From NCBI RefSeq assembly GCF_014696675.1, contig NZ_JACJQN010000005.1, forward strand, positions 124,001 to 188,000: a DNA stretch of 64,000 nt, given 5' to 3'. Numbering within the stretch: position 1 is the stretch's first letter; each line of letters opens with the position of its first letter. A model generated the notes under the pieces. That model worked only from the letters and a program-made list of their open reading frames with translations. It was not told the origin of the DNA and did no database searches. This DNA comes from Phormidium tenue FACHB-1052 (lineage in GTDB: Bacteria > Cyanobacteriota > Cyanobacteriia > Phormidesmidales > Phormidesmidaceae). Of the stretch, positions 60,414-64,000 are shown piece after piece. Both the position numbers and the translations under genes were made by a program.

Positions 60414-61664
60414 ATGACCGACATTCCCCAACCAGACCATCCACCCATGGAGTGGGCCAATGCGGTATCGACCCGTCCATCCCTTGAGGGGGCAGTGAAG
60501 GACGTGGTAGAGCAGCTAAAGCACCGCCTGACGGGGGCTCCGGATCTGGGCATTGTGTTCATTTCGTCGTCGTTTACCAGCGAGTTTGCTCGCCTGCTGC
60601 CTCTGCTCCACGACCTGTTGCCCATACCGGCTTTGGTGGGATGCAGCGGCGGCGGCATTGTGGGTATGGATGACCAAGGCCACCCCCAAGAATTAGAAGA
60701 CACCCCAGCCTTAAGTTTGACGCTGGCTCGGCTGCCAGGGGTCACGGTACGAAGCTTTCATCTGTCGAGCGATGACCTTCCGGATTTAGACAGCCCGCCC
60801 AATGCCTGGTCTGAGCTAATGGGGGTCGCGCCAGAAGCGAACCCTCAGTTTATTTTGATGGCTGACCCGTTTTCATCCAACGTCACCGACCTGCTCCAGG
60901 GGCTTGATTTTGCCTACCCCAGCGGCGTGAAGATTGGCGGTCTAGCCAGCGTGGACGGGTTTAATCGCCACAGTGGGCTATTTTGCGATCGCACCCTACA
61001 TACCGAAGGCGCTGTTGGAGTAGCCCTGGCGGGGCCGATTGTGCTTGACACTATTGTGGCCCAGGGCTGCCGCCCTATAGGGCCTGTCTATCGGGTTGAT
61101 AAGGCCGAGCGCAACATTCTGCTGTCTCTGAGCGACCCAGAAGACAGCGACTCGGCGCGCCCGCCCCTAGAGCTGCTGCAAGAGCTGTTTGAAACGCTGC
61201 CCGAGGGCGATCGCCAGCTGGCCCAGAGTTCCCTCTTCATCGGCATGGCCCAGGACAGCTTTAAGCTCAGCCTCAACCCAGGCGACTTTTTAATTCGCAC
61301 GCTGCTGGGGGTTGACCCCAAAATGGGCGCGATCGCGGTGGGCGATCGGCTGCGCCCCGGGCAGCGAGTGCAGTTTCATCTACGCGATGCCCACACCTCC
61401 GCCACCGACCTCGAAGCCCTATTGCAGCGCTACCAGCAGCAGACTCCTGTAGCGATCGCCCCTGTCGGAGCGCTGATGTTTTCCTGCATGGGGCGCGGTG
61501 CCGGGCTCTATAACCAGGCCAACTTTGACTCAGGTCTGTTTGCCCAATATTTGCCCGGCCTTCCCATAGGAGGCTTTTTCTGCGGCGGCGAGATTGGCCC
61601 CGTGGGGCAGACAACGTTTCTGCACGGATTTACATCAGTGTTTGGAATTTGTCGGCAGCCGTAG
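60414..61664 (+). CDS. FIST domain sensor protein
   Basis: A 416-residue cytoplasmic protein with FIST_N (residues ~15-230) and FIST_C (~235-400) domains, a module that binds small ligands such as amino acids, usually as the input of signalling proteins. Typical parts are GIVFISSSFTSEFARLLPLL, VGCSGGGIVGMDD and, in the C-terminal half, GALMFSCMGRGAGLY and LPIGGFFCGGEIGPVG. Here it stands alone with no kinase or cyclase fused, so it may sense in trans. An AAGGAGGG ribosome site precedes ATG 60414. Confidence 0.9.
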   Translation: MTDIPQPDHPPMEWANAVSTRPSLEGAVKDVVEQLKHRLTGAPDLGIVFISSSFTSEFARLLPLLHDLLPIPALVGCSGGGIVGMDDQGHPQELEDTPALSLTLARLPGVTVRSFHLSSDDLPDLDSPPNAWSELMGVAPEANPQFILMADPFSSNVTDLLQGLDFAYPSGVKIGGLASVDGFNRHSGLFCDRTLHTEGAVGVALAGPIVLDTIVAQGCRPIGPVYRVDKAERNILLSLSDPEDSDSARPPLELLQELFETLPEGDRQLAQSSLFIGMAQDSFKLSLNPGDFLIRTLLGVDPKMGAIAVGDRLRPGQRVQFHLRDAHTSATDLEALLQRYQQQTPVAIAPVGALMFSCMGRGAGLYNQANFDSGLFAQYLPGLPIGGFFCGGEIGPVGQTTFLHGFTSVFGICRQP

Positions 61665-61725
61665 GTGAGTGGATGAGTGGGTGAACAAAAAAGTTTTCAA
61701 CCGACCCACCGACCCACCGACCCAC
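61665..61725. repeat. Short tandem repeats between two convergent genes
   Basis: GTGAGTGGATGAGTGGGTGA on the left and three CGACCCAC units on the right, around AAAAAAGTTTTC. The two sides are partly complementary (GTGGGT/ACCCAC) and may form a hairpin that ends transcription. Confidence 0.6.
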
Positions 61726-62616
61726 CTAACGCAACCCCAGCTCTAGGGAAGGGGTCAAGCCGTCAATGGTAAGGGTGTAGGTAATGGCACTGGTGCCAAT
61801 GCCCTGCCAACCGGTGATAAAGCCCCTTTCATCCAATAGAGGACGATGCTGAGGAGTGGTGACGGCGGCATAGTACACCCCACTAGCGGGCAGGGTGGTA
61901 GCCGCTAGGCGAGGCTGCACACCCTGGGTCGTGCGAGCTTCGGCCAGGAGCCGACCGGCGGCATCAAACAAGAACAGATGGGCCGCATCGTCGGTATAGA
62001 GCACCCCTGGTCGCTGCTGAATGACGGTTAGATCGAGGTCGGTGCTGTCTCCCTGAGCACCGAGAAAGGCGTAAATATCGATGCGGCGGCTCACGGCTCC
62101 GGTGGTGACACCGCTGCCGCTGCGGGTGTTGACGCGCTGGGCCTCGGCTAAGGGACTGAGGGGGGTGTCAGCGGTAACGCCCAGCCCGGCCTGCCAGAGG
62201 GCTTCATACTGCCGCAGGGTTTGGTCGGCGGCAACAACCGGGGTGCCACGGCCTATGCTGGAGTACACCCCTCGGTCAAAATCCAGGGGCCGACCGCTGT
62301 AGCCGGGCAGACCAAACCCGGCGAGCACGGGTTCACAGCCATCAATAGGGCTCACCACCGTTTGGTTTTGGCGAAATAGCTGCATTTGACGGCGAAACGT
62401 CGCTAGCTGAGCGAGGGTTTTAATGGGCAGATCAGGGATTTGTTCGAGCTGGCTGGTGTGGGCGATCGCGCTGTCCCAGTCATTCAAGCAGACTGCAAGT
62501 CGCAAAGCATCCTGCAAAATGGCGGTGGATTGACCGTGGGCTGGAGCGGCAGCCAGCGTCGTCAGCAAGACAATGATCGATCGGCAGAACCAAGACCTAA
62601 CTTTTGTTGCCTTCAT
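61726..62616 (-). CDS. Secreted protein of unknown function
   Basis: A 296-residue exported protein with an N-terminal signal (basic start, hydrophobic SIIVLLTTLAAAPAHG). After a helical segment (ILQDALRLAVCLNDWDSAIA) the C-terminal 120 residues are beta-rich, with RIDIYAFLGAQGDSTDLDLT and AHLFLFDAAGRLLAEARTTQ then LAATTLPASGVYYAAVTT, which resembles the pre-peptidase C-terminal (PPC) type domain. No catalytic motif was seen. The start ATG at 62616 fits the signal. Function unknown. Confidence 0.72.
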   Translation of the reverse strand: MKATKVRSWFCRSIIVLLTTLAAAPAHGQSTAILQDALRLAVCLNDWDSAIAHTSQLEQIPDLPIKTLAQLATFRRQMQLFRQNQTVVSPIDGCEPVLAGFGLPGYSGRPLDFDRGVYSSIGRGTPVVAADQTLRQYEALWQAGLGVTADTPLSPLAEAQRVNTRSGSGVTTGAVSRRIDIYAFLGAQGDSTDLDLTVIQQRPGVLYTDDAAHLFLFDAAGRLLAEARTTQGVQPRLAATTLPASGVYYAAVTTPQHRPLLDERGFITGWQGIGTSAITYTLTIDGLTPSLELGLR

Positions 62617-62655
62617 CGCCGCTGACTCCTCTAGATACTGCCCAATCCGCTGGTC

Positions 62656-63381
62656 TCACTGTACCCACAAGTCTACCGAGGCTCGCCCATAGTGAGCCAA
62701 AAACTTGTCGCTGCCGGTTTCTTGTCGCCGCAGCCAGGCCCAAAGCTGATCGCCTAACGAAAAGTGCCACCACTCGTTGGGGTGGCGGCGAAACCCCGCC
62801 GCCGTCATCACCTGGTTGAGCAGCGTGCGGTGAGCGTGAAAGGCTTGCTCAGCCGGGGTCGGGCTGGCAGCGAAGTGGTCAGGGTGCGATCGCAACGACA
62901 CCTCATCGATGGGCGATCCCATATCAACCACGCTCCCGGTAGCATCGATCAGCGTCACATCTAGCGCGGCCCCGGTGCTATGGGGCGGCGGCGTGGCTGG
63001 GTCATCGCTGGGCATGGCCCAAAACTGCGTGACCACTGCCATCAGCTCATCGCGCTGGGCAGAGGTAAGCGCTTCGGCAACCCAGCCCCGCGCCCGTGCC
63101 TGCTCTGCGAGAGTGTGCTCCACCATAAACCGCTGCACCGCCACGGGACGAAAGGCGTCAAAAACTTGTAAGCGCCAGCCCGGTCGCTGCTGCTGAAGCT
63201 GATCCTGAGCTTCGATCAGGGCGGTGAGAACGCCTGATCTGAGAGAATAGGGCGACTGATTATCGTAGGGAGCACCTAGCGCTTGGTAGGGGTGGGGTTC
63301 CACCAGAGCAAAGCGATCGCCGGGGATGGGCACCAGCGGTTCACTGCGATCGCAGATTGGAATAGCCTGATAGGGCTTCAT
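62656..63381 (-). CDS. D-alanyl-D-alanine dipeptidase (VanX/DdpX family)
   Basis: Zinc dipeptidase of the M15D family that hydrolyses D-Ala-D-Ala for recycling of cell-wall peptides. From ATG 63381 the protein has 241 residues. The zinc and catalytic motifs are visible: HSTGAALDVTL (His and Asp ligands) and NEWWHFSL (catalytic Glu and His ligand), with VFDAFRPVAVQRFM and the MGSPIDEVSLRSHPDH block as further family marks. The frame extends to 63597 but that part is not family-like and overlaps the divergent gene. No vancomycin-resistance genes lie nearby, so a housekeeping role is likely. Confidence 0.88.
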   Translation of the reverse strand: MKPYQAIPICDRSEPLVPIPGDRFALVEPHPYQALGAPYDNQSPYSLRSGVLTALIEAQDQLQQQRPGWRLQVFDAFRPVAVQRFMVEHTLAEQARARGWVAEALTSAQRDELMAVVTQFWAMPSDDPATPPPHSTGAALDVTLIDATGSVVDMGSPIDEVSLRSHPDHFAASPTPAEQAFHAHRTLLNQVMTAAGFRRHPNEWWHFSLGDQLWAWLRRQETGSDKFLAHYGRASVDLWVQ

Positions 63382-63508
63382 AGTCCTTAATTTCCCCAGC
63401 TTGAAGAATTTTTGAATAGGTAGTCCAATGCCACGGCTAGGCGAGTGCTCAACCTCAAAAGCATCGAAGGATTTCGTCCCCCCTACGCCTCCGCTTCCTC
63501 GGCAGTAA

Positions 63509-64000
<492 letters not shown>

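Overview
The window is chromosomal DNA of a cyanobacterium, most likely a filamentous Leptolyngbya/Nodosilinea-type organism. The evidence is the very dense HIP1 octamer (GCGATCGC and near variants), a CP12 gene, a gamma-tocopherol methyltransferase-like gene, several cyanobacterial families of unknown function (DUF2301, DUF3747 with SLH, DUF4870, DUF4126), and moderately GC-rich coding DNA with G- or A/T-rich short tandem repeats between genes. No phage, IS transposase, CRISPR array or rRNA operon was seen. One tRNA gene (Trp, CCA) is present.

Layout. 0.5-7 kb: secreted alpha-amylase, a BrnT/BrnA toxin-antitoxin pair, and a minus-strand run with a DUF4126 membrane protein, an SDR, a PlsC-like acyltransferase and a CPBP protease. 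7-13 kb: an adenylate cyclase with a degenerate receiver-like domain, then glyS-murD. 13-21 kb: DUF427, a caspase-fold protein lacking both catalytic residues, secreted and lipoprotein genes, rpmF, and thioredoxin. 21-25 kb: a gene-poor stretch, then an RHH-like regulator, yjbQ-era, a UPF0175/DUF3368 toxin-antitoxin pair and a PPC-domain gene whose start region is duplicated. 25-29 kb: an MBL-fold hydrolase, a 3-methyladenine DNA glycosylase flanked by two tiny membrane-protein genes, and a double-GNAT acetyltransferase.

29-36 kb is a plus-strand carbohydrate block: phosphoglucomutase, glycogen phosphorylase, two tandem histidine phosphatases and acetate kinase. It reads as glycogen mobilisation and acetate-forming overflow or dark fermentation. 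36.3-38.3 kb is a small accessory island: a 21-bp minisatellite, a shrunken STAND/NACHT-like protein with no ATPase core, a MITE-like element, a second UPF0175/DUF3368 pair, a tiny gene and a strong terminator. 39-48 kb: trpS, a methylenetetrahydrofolate reductase homologue, a cytochrome P450 with an apparent 5' frameshift, a glycosyltransferase, DUF2301 and a PAS-GAF-GAF histidine kinase.

48-52.3 kb is the conserved translation block rplS, tRNA-Trp, secE, nusG, rplK, rplA, L10 leader, rplJ, rplL. 52.6-64 kb: a TrkH/KtrB potassium channel, the tocopherol methyltransferase-like gene, an SLH protein, CsbD, Spx/ArsC-like, CP12, a FIST-domain sensor, a secreted protein, a VanX-type dipeptidase and the start of a chromate transporter cut by the window edge.

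The most interesting signals are the pseudo-orthocaspase, the core-less STAND-like protein in its repeat-rich island, the P450 frameshift, the exact 36-bp duplication across a start codon, and a 212-bp nested inverted-repeat element upstream of rpmF.
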